Part shown: piece after piece, positions 18,811 to 26,028 of the stretch | Layout of the letters: each line of letters starts with the position of its first letter | Position numbering within the stretch: the stretch's first letter is position 1 | The notes under the pieces: generated by a model | Database searches by the model: none | What the model saw: only the letters and a program-made list of their open reading frames with translations | Told to the model about the DNA's origin: nothing | Made by a program: the position numbers and the translations under genes | Origin: Roseitalea porphyridii | GTDB taxonomy: Bacteria > Pseudomonadota > Alphaproteobacteria > Rhizobiales > Rhizobiaceae | Direction of reading: 5' to 3' | NCBI RefSeq assembly: GCF_004331955.1 | Contig: NZ_CP036532.1 | Span: 1,364,001 to 1,428,000 of the forward strand | DNA: 64,000 nucleotides

Positions 18811-19167
18811 TCAGTCCCTCCCTTTGAGGGAAGCGCCTCGGACGGGCGCGTTCGAGGGTTCTTCAATATCCTCGTGCGGATCGAGCAGCCTTGTCGCCTG
18901 CCACTGGCGCAGCACGTCGTTGATGTCCTCGATCACGAAGAATCGCGCCGCGTCACGGTCGTAGCCGTCGGCGAGGAGGTTGTCGTAGTCGGTTCGCGTG
19001 TGCCGGATATGCGTGACCATCGCGAGCCACACGGCCCGGTCCGCCGGAAGGGCACGCATGTGCCGGCGTGCGACGAGCGCCTTGACGGCCAGCGCGTCCT
19101 CGAGCGGCATCATCGGCGCAAGGCTGGCCAGCGCCTTGGAGACCGCCGCCTGGCGCTTCGTCGTCAT
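18811..19167 (-). CDS. DUF2293 domain-containing protein
   Basis: 118 residues, cytoplasmic and basic at the N-terminus. The core RHMRALPADRAVWLAMVTHIR followed by HTxYDxLLxxGYDRDAARFFV and INDVLRQW matches DUF2293, a small helical family widespread in alphaproteobacteria with no established role. It ends seven bases from the stop of the MOSC gene (convergent). A short hairpin (TCCCTC-CCTTT-GAGGGA, 18815-18831) lies inside its last codons and may help termination. Confidence 0.82.
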   Translation of the reverse strand: MTTKRQAAVSKALASLAPMMPLEDALAVKALVARRHMRALPADRAVWLAMVTHIRHTRTDYDNLLADGYDRDAARFFVIEDINDVLRQWQATRLLDPHEDIEEPSNAPVRGASLKGRD

Positions 19168-19242
19168 GGTCGCCGGGCCGATCCGCGACCGGCGGGCGTT
19201 TGCAGCCAGGTCGCAGTTTGATATTGCCGCCGCCGCCCGGTT

Positions 19243-19256
19243 GATATAAACATATC
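19243..19256. promoter_or_regulatory. Candidate ArsR-type operator overlapping the start of the regulator-methyltransferase gene
   Basis: GATAT (19243-19247) and ATATC (19252-19256) form an inverted repeat around AAAC, ending three bases before the ATG. The block is strongly AT-rich in a GC-rich region and contains a TATAAA that could serve as -10. Its place at the start of an ArsR-family gene suggests autoregulation. No Shine-Dalgarno sequence lies before the ATG, so a leaderless message is possible. Confidence 0.6.
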
Positions 19257-19259
19257 TTT

Positions 19260-20294
19260 ATGTCTTTTTCGAACGACAACGCGACCCGCTTTTCGGCCGA
19301 CGCGCTGGTGGAGCATCTGAAGTCGGCGGCCGAGCCGAGCCGGCTGCGCATGCTCAAGCTGCTGTCGGAGGCCGAGCTGACCGTTTCGGACCTGACCACG
19401 ATCCTCGGCCAGTCGCAACCGCGCGTGTCACGGCATCTCAAGCTGCTGCTCGAGGCGCGGCTGATCCGCCGGCGCCAGGAGGGATCGTGGGCGCTGTTCC
19501 GGCTGGCCCATGACAGCCCGCAAGGGGCGCTGGCGGCCGATATCGTCGCCCGCATCGATCCCGCCGACCCCGAGTTGTCCCGCGACGCCGAACGGCTCGC
19601 CGACGTCAAGCGCAAGCGCCGCGACGAGGCCTCCGCCTATTTCAGCGCCAACGCCGAGAGCTGGGACGAGATCCGCTCGCTGCACGTGCCCGAGCCCGAT
19701 GTCGAGGCGGCGATGCTGCGCATTGCGGGCGACCGCACCTTCAGCGCGATGCTGGACATCGGCACGGGCACCGGCCGGATGCTGGAACTGTTCGCGCCGC
19801 GCTGCCGTTCGGCGGTCGGCATCGACACCAACCGCAACATGCTCAACGTCGCCCGCGCCAATCTGGACGCGGCCGGTCTCGCCCATGCCGAGGTGCGCCT
19901 CGGCGATGTCGCCAACATGCCCGTCGCCCGCGACGCATTCGACCTTGTCACCATCCACCAGGTCCTGCATTTTCTCGACGACCCGGCGGCGGCGGTCGCG
20001 CAGGCCGCGCGCAGTCTCGCGCCCGGCGGCCGGCTGGTCATCGTCGACTTCGCTCCGCACGATCTCGAATTCCTGCGCGAGGAACACCAGCACCTTCGGC
20101 TGGGCTTCGACACGGCGACCGTCAACGGCTGGTTCGAGGCCGCCGGGCTGGACAATGCCCGCGCCGAGGCGCTCGCCGTCGATGGCGGCAAGGCCGAAGG
20201 GCAACTGACCGTGATGATCTGGGCCGCCGACGATCCGCGCATCCAGATCGCCGATGACAACCGGCCCGAAGCGGCCAAGACGGAGGCGGCATAA
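19260..20294 (+). CDS. ArsR-family regulator fused to a SAM-dependent methyltransferase
   Basis: 344 residues in two parts. Residues 1-100 are a winged helix of the ArsR type (EPSRLRMLKLLSEAELTVSDLTTILGQSQPRVSRHLKLLLEA) without obvious metal-binding cysteines. Residues 120-320 are a class I methyltransferase with motif I MLDIGTGTGRMLELF, then VGIDTNRNML and the RLGDVANMP block. Such fusions occur directly before metF in many alphaproteobacteria, and the neighbour here is metF four bases away. The arrangement suggests that the methyltransferase domain senses SAM or SAH and controls methionine-cycle genes; that is inference from context. Start fixed by the motif order at ATG 19260. Confidence 0.9.
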   Translation: MSFSNDNATRFSADALVEHLKSAAEPSRLRMLKLLSEAELTVSDLTTILGQSQPRVSRHLKLLLEARLIRRRQEGSWALFRLAHDSPQGALAADIVARIDPADPELSRDAERLADVKRKRRDEASAYFSANAESWDEIRSLHVPEPDVEAAMLRIAGDRTFSAMLDIGTGTGRMLELFAPRCRSAVGIDTNRNMLNVARANLDAAGLAHAEVRLGDVANMPVARDAFDLVTIHQVLHFLDDPAAAVAQAARSLAPGGRLVIVDFAPHDLEFLREEHQHLRLGFDTATVNGWFEAAGLDNARAEALAVDGGKAEGQLTVMIWAADDPRIQIADDNRPEAAKTEAA

Positions 20295-20298
20295 CGCC

Positions 20299-21210
20299 AT
20301 GCCAGGTAGCGTCTTTTCCAGAACCCAGCGCATGGCGCTGACCGGTGACATCCGCGTTTCCTTCGAGTTCTTCCCGCCCAAGACCGAGGCGATGGAAGCC
20401 ACGCTCGCCGACACGATCGAGAAACTCGCCCCGCTGAGCGCCGATTTCGTCTCGGTGACCTACGGCGCAGGCGGCTCGACCCGCGAACCCACGCGCCGCA
20501 CGCTCGCCCATGTGCAGAAGCAGGGCGGCATGGATGCGGCCGCCCACATCACCTGCGTGGGGTCGACGTGCGAGGAGACCGACGCCGTCGTCCGCGAGTT
20601 CACCGCCATGGGCATCAGGCGGTTCGTGGCGCTGCGGGGCGACCCGCAGACAGGCATGGGCACGCGCTACGTGCCGCATCCGGGCGGCTACGAGAACGCG
20701 GCTCACCTCGTCGCCGGCCTGAAGGCGTTCGGCGATCTCGACATCTCGGTCGCCGCCTATCCCGAAAAGCATCCCGAGAGCCCCGATTTCGCCACCGACA
20801 TCGACATGCTCAAGCGCAAGGTCGACAATGGCGCCTCGCGTGCGATCACCCAGTTCTTCTTCGACAACGACACCTATGAGCGCTACGTCGAGCGGGCGCG
20901 CAAGGCGGGCATCTACGTGCCGATCGTGCCGGGCATCCTGCCGATCCACAATTTCAGGGCCGTTTCCAACTTCGCCGGCAAGTGCAGGACGCACATTCCG
21001 GCCTGGCTGGCCGAGCGCTTCGACGGCCTCGAAAACGATCCGAAGACCCATGCGCTGATCGCCTCGGCGATTGCCGCCGAGCAGGTGCTGGATCTGGTCG
21101 ATCGCGGCGTGCGCGATTTCCATTTCTACACGATGAACCGGCCCGATCTCGTCTTCGCCGTATGCCGCCTGATCGGCATCCGCGAGGAAACCGTCGACGC
21201 CGCCGCCTGA
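20299..21210 (+). CDS. metF: Methylenetetrahydrofolate reductase
   Basis: 303 residues. MetF uses FAD and NADH to reduce 5,10-methylene-THF to 5-methyl-THF for methionine synthesis. Landmarks are RVSFEFFPPKTEAME (the catalytic Glu region), FVSVTYGAGGSTRE, ALRGDPQTG, ITQFFFDNDTY and the C-terminal GVRDFHFYTMNR. The ATG at 20299 lies four bases after the fused regulator, with GGAGGCGG upstream. The reading frame runs farther upstream but has no further homology. A hairpin terminator follows. Confidence 0.96.
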   Translation: MPGSVFSRTQRMALTGDIRVSFEFFPPKTEAMEATLADTIEKLAPLSADFVSVTYGAGGSTREPTRRTLAHVQKQGGMDAAAHITCVGSTCEETDAVVREFTAMGIRRFVALRGDPQTGMGTRYVPHPGGYENAAHLVAGLKAFGDLDISVAAYPEKHPESPDFATDIDMLKRKVDNGASRAITQFFFDNDTYERYVERARKAGIYVPIVPGILPIHNFRAVSNFAGKCRTHIPAWLAERFDGLENDPKTHALIASAIAAEQVLDLVDRGVRDFHFYTMNRPDLVFAVCRLIGIREETVDAAA

Positions 21211-21234
21211 GACGCGATCGTCCGAAAGGCTTCG

Positions 21235-21266
21235 GGCCCGACGCGCGTGTCATCACGCGTCGGGCC
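21235..21266. terminator. Terminator hairpin after metF
   Basis: GGCCCGACGCG (21235-21245) pairs perfectly with 21256-21266, closing a ten-base loop. The tail AGGGCGTTTCGATT is only weakly T-rich. It lies 24 bases after the metF stop and 24 bases beyond the end of the convergent small membrane-protein gene, so it can serve both. Confidence 0.7.
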
Positions 21267-21289
21267 AGGGCGTTTCGATTGTGCGGAGA

Positions 21290-21373
21290 TTACAGTATGC
21301 CGAACACCAAAGCGCCGACAAAGACAAAGGCTGCACACACAAGCACGACGTTCAAAGAGCGTGTCAGATCCAT
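21290..21373 (-). CDS. 27-residue single-pass membrane protein
   Basis: A very short gene: MDLTRSLNVVL followed by a hydrophobic helix to the end (VCAAFVFVGALVFGIL). The ATG at 21373 is preceded by a near-perfect ribosome site, AAGGAGG, with a five-base spacer, which is the main reason to believe it. Short proteins of this kind with the pattern N-terminal D/N-L-T-R, then V-C-A-A-F-x-F-V-G-A, occur in Rhizobiales. The function is unknown; one helix and a tiny N-terminus suggest a membrane regulator or subunit of a larger complex. Confidence 0.7.
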   Translation of the reverse strand: MDLTRSLNVVLVCAAFVFVGALVFGIL

Positions 21374-21467
21374 CGGGACCTCCTTGCGTATTACCCCGTT
21401 AATGTAGATTCTGTGACAGGGCGCGCAACACAAATCGTTGCTGCATCGCAACAGCCAGAGAGCAAAA

Positions 21468-21486
21468 TTGTGCCGTTCTGGCACAA
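21468..21486. repeat. Short perfect hairpin upstream of the small membrane-protein gene
   Basis: TTGTGCC (21468-21474) and GGCACAA (21480-21486) enclose a five-base loop. It lies about 95 bases upstream of the 27-residue protein in an AT-richer spacer, close to another inverted pair GTTGC/GCAAC (21437-21452). Possible operator or start-region structure; no direct evidence of function. Confidence 0.35.
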
Positions 21487-21635
21487 AGTTCCCGAAACAA
21501 AAGGGCGAATCGGCGCCCGCTTTCACCGTTCATGAAAGGCGCCGGCATGTGGAAATCGGTTGATTTTGCCGCATTGACGCGGCCGGGGCTCGGTCTACCT
21601 TCGGCGGTATGTCAGGCGGGAAAGGGAAGCCGGCC

Positions 21636-21881
21636 ATGCCCAAGCTGATCCGTTTCGTGGTCCTCAATTCGATCGTCGGCATCCTGATCGGCTGGGCGAT
21701 CGCCGCCGCCCTCCTGTGGATGAACGTATCGGGCCTCGGCGACATGTTCGTCCGGTCCGATTCCAAGCCGGTCATCCTGGCGCTGCTCGGCATCAGCTTC
21801 GGCGTCACGTTCGGCTTTGCCTATCTGAGCACCGCGGTGATGCTGATGCCCACCGGCAAGGACGATTTCGATCGGTTGTGA
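21636..21881 (+). CDS. Small conserved membrane protein
   Basis: 81 residues with two clear transmembrane helices: VLNSIVGILIGWAIAAALLW (about residues 8-27) and LALLGISFGVTFGFAYLSTAVML (about residues 46-70). The linker carries FVRSDSKPVI and the C-terminus is short and acidic. I chose the ATG at 21636, with AAAGGGAAG upstream; an earlier ATG at 21609 lacks such a site. No function assigned. It ends four bases before the convergent GH25 gene. Confidence 0.7.
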   Translation: MPKLIRFVVLNSIVGILIGWAIAAALLWMNVSGLGDMFVRSDSKPVILALLGISFGVTFGFAYLSTAVMLMPTGKDDFDRL

Positions 21882-21884
21882 GAC

Positions 21885-22703
21885 CTATCGCGTCGCCACT
21901 TCCAGCCAGTCGCGCCACTGGCCGCGGTCGCCGGCGAAGACGTTGATGTCGGTGTCGCCGTTCACGCCGGGGACCAGGCCCGTACCCGTATACTGCCAGA
22001 AGGCCCATTGCCGGCCCGGGTAGGTGACCTTCGGGTGCGCGGCGACCGAGCGCAGCCAGAACACCTCGTCGTCCATGTGCCCGGCTAGATTGTCCCGGTG
22101 GAAGTCGACCGTCGTGTAGATGATCGGCCGCTTGCCGTAGTGACGCTCGATCATGTCGAGAAAGACGCCCATCTCCTTGCGCACGGTCTGGGCGGGCGGA
22201 CGGAACCGGCAGGTGGGAGATTTGGGGTTCCACTCCATGTCGAGCACGTGCGGCAGCGAGCCGCTCTCGCGCGGCACGTTGCGGATGAACCAGCGCGCCT
22301 GCTGTCGTGCGGACGTGCAGAAATAGAAGAAATGGTAGGCGCTGCGCGGCACGCCGGCGCGGCGGGCACCGTTCCAGTTGCGCATGAAGGCGTCGTCGAG
22401 CATGTCGCCGCCTTCGGTCGCCTTGATGAAGGCGAACTCGATGCCGGCGCGGCGCACGGTCTTCCAGTCGATCGCGCCCTGCCACTTGGATACGTCGATG
22501 CCGTGCACGGGAAAGCCGTGCGGCCCGCCGCCTTCCCAATCGTGCACCGGATCGGAGTCGCCGTAGCGCGGGGTCGCCGCCGCGTAGGACGCCTCGAGCG
22601 ACTGCGTGAGCGCCGAATAGTCAACCTTGGTGCAGCCCGCGATGAAGAGAGCCATGATCGCGGCGAAGATCGGCCCGGCCAGTCGCGTCATGAGTAGGTC
22701 CAT
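21885..22703 (-). CDS. GH25 family lysozyme-like lipoprotein (copy 1)
   Basis: 272 residues. A leader with lipobox FIAGC (Cys about 24) marks it as a lipoprotein. The catalytic domain starts at VHGIDVSKWQGAIDW and carries the family's acids in GIDVS and VLDMEWNP, with the C-terminal WQYTGTG strand. GH25 enzymes (Cellosyl/muramidase type) cleave MurNAc-GlcNAc bonds in peptidoglycan. A second copy lies at 45073-46077 with the same internal pattern (AYHFFY, RWFIRNVP, FWLRSVAAHP). An alternative start four codons downstream cannot be excluded. Confidence 0.88.
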   Translation of the reverse strand: MDLLMTRLAGPIFAAIMALFIAGCTKVDYSALTQSLEASYAAATPRYGDSDPVHDWEGGGPHGFPVHGIDVSKWQGAIDWKTVRRAGIEFAFIKATEGGDMLDDAFMRNWNGARRAGVPRSAYHFFYFCTSARQQARWFIRNVPRESGSLPHVLDMEWNPKSPTCRFRPPAQTVRKEMGVFLDMIERHYGKRPIIYTTVDFHRDNLAGHMDDEVFWLRSVAAHPKVTYPGRQWAFWQYTGTGLVPGVNGDTDINVFAGDRGQWRDWLEVATR

Positions 22704-22821
22704 GTCCTATCGCCCCTTTCGGGTTTATACCGCGCGCCCGGCCGATTTCCACCCCTGCGCCCTCGTGCTTGACCATGGCGCGGGCGTCGTTAAACGCCGG
22801 TTAACCATGAAAGGAAGCCTC

Positions 22822-24198
22822 ATGCGGATCGTGCGTCTCGTGTTGGCGGCCCTGGCCGTCCTCGTCCTCGGAGCCATCGTCTACCTGGTGGTCGCCCCGC
22901 CGGACCTGATCCGCATCGGCGCCAACTATTCGGCCAAGATCGTCTGCTCGAATTTCTTCCTCGCCGGCCGCGATCCGGACGAGGTGCTCGCCGTTGACGT
23001 GCAGGCGCCCGGCCATCCTCTGCTGCGCCTGATGCGGGTCGATGTCGACGACTCGGAAGGAACCGTGCGCGCCGGCCTGTTCGGAATTGCCGGCGGCGGC
23101 GTGGCGGTGAACCGGCCGGGCCGGGGATGCACGACCCTATCCGGTGGCGACCGAGATCGGCTGGCGGTGGTAGACGCCCCGCCGCAGGTCGCCGAACCGG
23201 CGCCGGATGTGCTCTGGCCCGAGGGCGGCCTGGTCGAGCCGGCGGACGATGCCGCGCTGGCCGTTGTGCTGGATGATCCCGCCCTCGTCGGCCCGGGCAT
23301 GCGCGCCGTCGTGATCGTCAGGGACGGGCGCATCGTCGCCGAGCGATACGGCGACGGCTTCGGACCCGATACGCCGCTGCTCGGCTGGTCGGTGACCAAG
23401 ACCGTGACCGCCGCGCTGATCGGCCGGGCCGTGCGCGAGGGGCACATGGAGGTCGCGCAGCCCGCGGACTTCGAAGGCTGGACCGATAGCGGCCGCGGCG
23501 CGATCACCATCGCCGACATGATGGGCATGGCGAGCGATCTTGCATGGAACGAGAGTTACGGCTCGGTCTCGGACGTTCTGCGCATGCTCTATCTGGAGCC
23601 CGACATGGCGGGGTTCGCCGCGTCCATGCCGCTCGACGCGGAGACATCGGCCGGGCCGGGCGAGGTGTTCGAATACTCCTCGGGCACAACGGTCATGCTG
23701 GCGCGGCAATGGATGGACGCGCTCGACGATCCGGCGATGGCGGCCGACTATCCGCGCACCGCGCTGTTCGGCCCGCTCGGCATGGCGAGCGCGGTGATGG
23801 AGATGGACGCGGCGGGCACGTTTGTCGGCTCGTCCTACATGTATGCGACGGCGCGCGACTGGGCCCGTTTTGGCCAGTTCATGGCGCAGCGCGGCGTCTG
23901 GAACGGCCGGTCGCTGCTGCCCGTCGGCTATGTCGACTGGATGGTCGACCCCCATCCGGCTTCGGGCGGCGAATATGGCCGCGGCCAGGTGTGGCTGCGG
24001 CCGGCCAATGCGTGGATGGGCGGGGACGATCCCGAACTGCCGGCCGACGGGTTCTACATGAACGGCCATGACGGCCAGTCGATCTCGGTGATCCCGTCGG
24101 AGGATCTGGTCGTCGTCCGGCTCGGGCTGACGCCTTCGGACCAGCGCTACAAGGTGGCCAACCTGATCGACGCCGTGATCGCGGCGACCGCCGAGTGA
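22822..24198 (+). CDS. Serine hydrolase with beta-lactamase fold (class C/NylB-like)
   Basis: 458 residues. After an N-terminal membrane helix (about residues 5-27) and a linker, the catalytic domain shows the SxxK motif as SVTK (WSVTKTVTAALIG, about residue 192), the tyrosine motif YSS in FEYSSGT, and HDG in NGHDGQSIS replacing KTG. This order belongs to penicillin-binding-protein-like esterases and 6-aminohexanoate-dimer hydrolases rather than to true beta-lactamases. The start is at 22822, because AAAGGAAG sits right before that ATG; the earlier ATG at 22807 would use it as coding sequence. It ends three bases before the convergent LysE gene. Confidence 0.85.
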   Translation: MRIVRLVLAALAVLVLGAIVYLVVAPPDLIRIGANYSAKIVCSNFFLAGRDPDEVLAVDVQAPGHPLLRLMRVDVDDSEGTVRAGLFGIAGGGVAVNRPGRGCTTLSGGDRDRLAVVDAPPQVAEPAPDVLWPEGGLVEPADDAALAVVLDDPALVGPGMRAVVIVRDGRIVAERYGDGFGPDTPLLGWSVTKTVTAALIGRAVREGHMEVAQPADFEGWTDSGRGAITIADMMGMASDLAWNESYGSVSDVLRMLYLEPDMAGFAASMPLDAETSAGPGEVFEYSSGTTVMLARQWMDALDDPAMAADYPRTALFGPLGMASAVMEMDAAGTFVGSSYMYATARDWARFGQFMAQRGVWNGRSLLPVGYVDWMVDPHPASGGEYGRGQVWLRPANAWMGGDDPELPADGFYMNGHDGQSISVIPSEDLVVVRLGLTPSDQRYKVANLIDAVIAATAE

Positions 24199-24201
24199 GG
24201 A

Positions 24202-24801
24202 TCAGCTCAGCAGCATCCAGACGGCCACCAGCGCCAGCATCGCGCCGAAGACGAGATTGAGACGTCGTGCCTCGCCGGCGTCGCGAAAGCGTGCCGAGAT
24301 CCTGTCGCCAAGCGCCGTCCAGGCGGTGAAGGCGACCAGATTGTTCAGCGTGAACAGCACGGAGATGGCAATGACGAGCGTCACCGCGCCGGTCGCGCCC
24401 GCCGGGATGAACTGGGTGAACATCGCCGCGATGATCACATAGGCCTTCGGGTTGAGCAGCAGCAGCACGGCCCCGTCGACGAAGCCGGCCGGGCGGGCTT
24501 CGGCCACGTGATCGAGCCGGCCGGCGCGCATCAGCTTCAGCGCCAGCCACAGAACGTAGGCCGAACCGGCATATTTGACGACCGTGAACAGCGCCGGCGA
24601 CAGGTCGGCCGCGCGGGCGAAGCCAAGGCCGATCAGGGCCGTCACGATCACGGTCGCCACGTGATACCCCGCGCTCGCCGCAACTGAGCTTGCAAGGCCG
24701 AAGCGCGCGCCGTTGGCGGCGAAGAACATGTTGCCGGGCCCCGGTGAAAAGGCCAGCGGAAACAGAAAGACGATCAGCGCGATCGCGGTTTCGACGGTCA
24801 T
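24202..24801 (-). CDS. LysE family amino-acid exporter
   Basis: 199 residues with six predicted helices. LysE-family hallmarks are FSPGPGNMFFAANGARFG near the N-terminus and LLLLNPKAYVIIAAMFTQF in the middle. Proteins of this group export lysine, arginine, threonine or homoserine lactones; which applies here cannot be read. AAAGGAG with a six-base spacer before the ATG at 24801 fixes the start. It is in the same orientation as the curlin genes but separated from them by a terminator. Confidence 0.9.
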   Translation of the reverse strand: MTVETAIALIVFLFPLAFSPGPGNMFFAANGARFGLASSVAASAGYHVATVIVTALIGLGFARAADLSPALFTVVKYAGSAYVLWLALKLMRAGRLDHVAEARPAGFVDGAVLLLLNPKAYVIIAAMFTQFIPAGATGAVTLVIAISVLFTLNNLVAFTAWTALGDRISARFRDAGEARRLNLVFGAMLALVAVWMLLS

Positions 24802-24896
24802 CGGCAGCTCCTTTGCCGCCAAGGATCTGCCGCGCATCGGCACCGCTCGCCACCCGATACTTGCCGGCCGGCCGGTCCGCCGGGCCGCAATGGAAA

Positions 24897-24928
24897 GCGC
24901 CCGCGCGACGGGATGATCGCGCGGGCGC
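24897..24928 (-). terminator. Terminator of the downstream curlin gene
   Basis: Twelve bases GCGCCCGCGCGA (24897-24908) pair perfectly with 24917-24928 around an eight-base loop. Read on the minus strand, it is followed by a short T-rich tail (CTTTCC). It ends the curlin gene 30 bases after its stop. Confidence 0.75.
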
Positions 24929-24959
24929 TCCAGCGGCTGGTCGGGAGAAGGACGACAGA

Positions 24960-25376
24960 TTACCAGCCGAACTGGAAGGTGGCGCCGGTCTGCCCGCCGG
25001 ACTGGGTGACGTGGCCTTCGGTGCCTTCGCCGAACTGGAACAGCCCGTGCGCGTTGCCGTCGCCGTTCTGGGTCAGGGTGCCGGTGTGGCCGTCGCCGTC
25101 CTGGTGGACGATGCCCAGATTGCCCGCGCCGTTCTGGATCAGGCCGGCGGCGTTGCCGATGCCGTTCTGGCTGATCGAGCCGTTCTTGATGCCGTTGGCG
25201 ATGGCATAGATGCCAAGGCCTGCGCGCATCGCCTTTTCGGCGTCGGCCGAGCCGGGCGCGATCGACACCGAGACCGAGCCGCCGGCATGGGCGGGGCCGG
25301 CCGGCAGGACGGCAGGGGCGGACAGGGCGAGGGCGGCGAGCGCGGCCTTGAGCGAGAATGTGTGAATGCGAGTCAT
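24960..25376 (-). CDS. Curlin-repeat protein (CsgA/CsgB-like), distal copy
   Basis: 138 residues. The signal peptide ends in GPAHAG (about residue 31). The mature part has a short helical stretch (SADAEKAMRAGLGIYAIANGIK), then about three curlin repeats with the Q-x-G-x2-N pattern (ISQNGIGNAAGLIQNGAGN, VHQDGDGHTGTLTQNGDGN, LFQFGEGTEGHVTQ) and a terminal aromatic Trp. Curlin repeats stack as a beta-solenoid and form the amyloid fibre of curli. Whether this is the major or nucleator subunit cannot be told. ATG at 25376 with AAGGAAA upstream. Same strand and spacing as the CsgH-like and second curlin genes. Confidence 0.85.
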   Translation of the reverse strand: MTRIHTFSLKAALAALALSAPAVLPAGPAHAGGSVSVSIAPGSADAEKAMRAGLGIYAIANGIKNGSISQNGIGNAAGLIQNGAGNLGIVHQDGDGHTGTLTQNGDGNAHGLFQFGEGTEGHVTQSGGQTGATFQFGW

Positions 25377-25502
25377 GTCGGTTTCCTTCATGGTTTGTTG
25401 GGTCTGCCCCAATGGCTGATCCGACCATGCCGCGAGGCCGCTGAACCGGGTCGGAACCGGCCGTTCATCCGGCGTTAACCATGTTTGCATCGCGCCAACG
25501 CC

Positions 25503-25531
25503 GAACGCCCCGCCGGGAGGACGGGGCGTTC
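25503..25531 (-). terminator. Hairpin after the CsgH-like gene
   Basis: GAACGCCCCG (25503-25512) pairs with 25522-25531 around a nine-base loop, just beyond the csgH-like stop on the minus strand. There is no T-run, so it may pause or protect the RNA end rather than fully terminate. Confidence 0.5.
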
Positions 25532-25568
25532 GCTGCGGTGGCGGGGTGGCGGGCAGGGCCGCCTTGCG

Positions 25569-25955
25569 TCAGATCCGGCCGCCGAGGCGCTCCTCGCAGG
25601 AGAAGCGTTCGCCACCGGCCTCCACGTCGAGCGTGACGTCGTAGGCGCCGCCGGCCGACAGCATCACCATGCCGAGCGTGGTCGGACCGCTCGGCCCCGC
25701 GTGAAAGCGCGAGCCCTGCGAGATGTTCGTGTTGCCGCCGGCGCCGGCGCTCTTGACGATGAACCGATAGCTGCCGTCCATCTCCGTGTCGGCGTGCATC
25801 AGGCCCGAGAGCTGGACCATGTTGCCGCGGTTCTCGGCGACGATTTCGCAGCGGACGGGATCGTCCGAGCTGGTGTCGCCGGCGATGGCCGAGCATCCGG
25901 TGGCCAGGCCCGCCGCGAGTATTCCGGCGGCTGCCATGAAGTGTTTGCGGGTCAT
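25569..25955 (-). CDS. csgH: CsgH-like curli assembly lipoprotein
   Basis: 128 residues. The leader ends in a lipobox (ATGC, Cys about 21). The mature part (RCEIVAENRGNMVQLSGLMHA, then SYRFIVKSAGAGGNTNISQGS and TLGMVMLSAGGAYDVTLDVEAGG) fits the CsgH fold of alphaproteobacterial curli systems, a periplasmic beta-sandwich that delays premature curlin aggregation. Two cysteines (VRCEI, FSCEE) could form its disulfide. It lies between two curlin-repeat genes, as expected. Predicted lipid anchoring is a variation worth noting, since CsgH is generally described as soluble. AAAGGAGA precedes the ATG. Confidence 0.85.
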   Translation of the reverse strand: MTRKHFMAAAGILAAGLATGCSAIAGDTSSDDPVRCEIVAENRGNMVQLSGLMHADTEMDGSYRFIVKSAGAGGNTNISQGSRFHAGPSGPTTLGMVMLSAGGAYDVTLDVEAGGERFSCEERLGGRI

Positions 25956-25977
25956 GTCGGTCTCCTTTCGTACCGAT

Positions 25978-26009
25978 GCGCCGGAGGTGGCCTCAGGCCC
26001 CTCCGGCGC
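25978..26009 (-). terminator. Intergenic hairpin between curlin and csgH-like genes
   Basis: GCGCCGGAGG (25978-25987) pairs perfectly with 26000-26009 around a twelve-base loop. It lies after the first curlin gene and before csgH on the minus strand and lacks a T-run. Such a structure may attenuate transcription so that more curlin than CsgH is made. Confidence 0.5.
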
Positions 26010-26028
26010 GTTTGAAGGGGTCCGGTCC

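Noticed and set aside
18815-18831. TCCCTC-CCTTT-GAGGGA hairpin in the end of the DUF2293 gene as a remnant of the 30734 repeat type
   Set aside because: Only the GAGGG core matches and no long arm is present, so the link to the repeat family is too weak.
22807-22821. Upstream ATG as start of the beta-lactamase-fold hydrolase
   Set aside because: It would turn the ribosome site AAAGGAAG into coding sequence; the ATG at 22822 fits that site.
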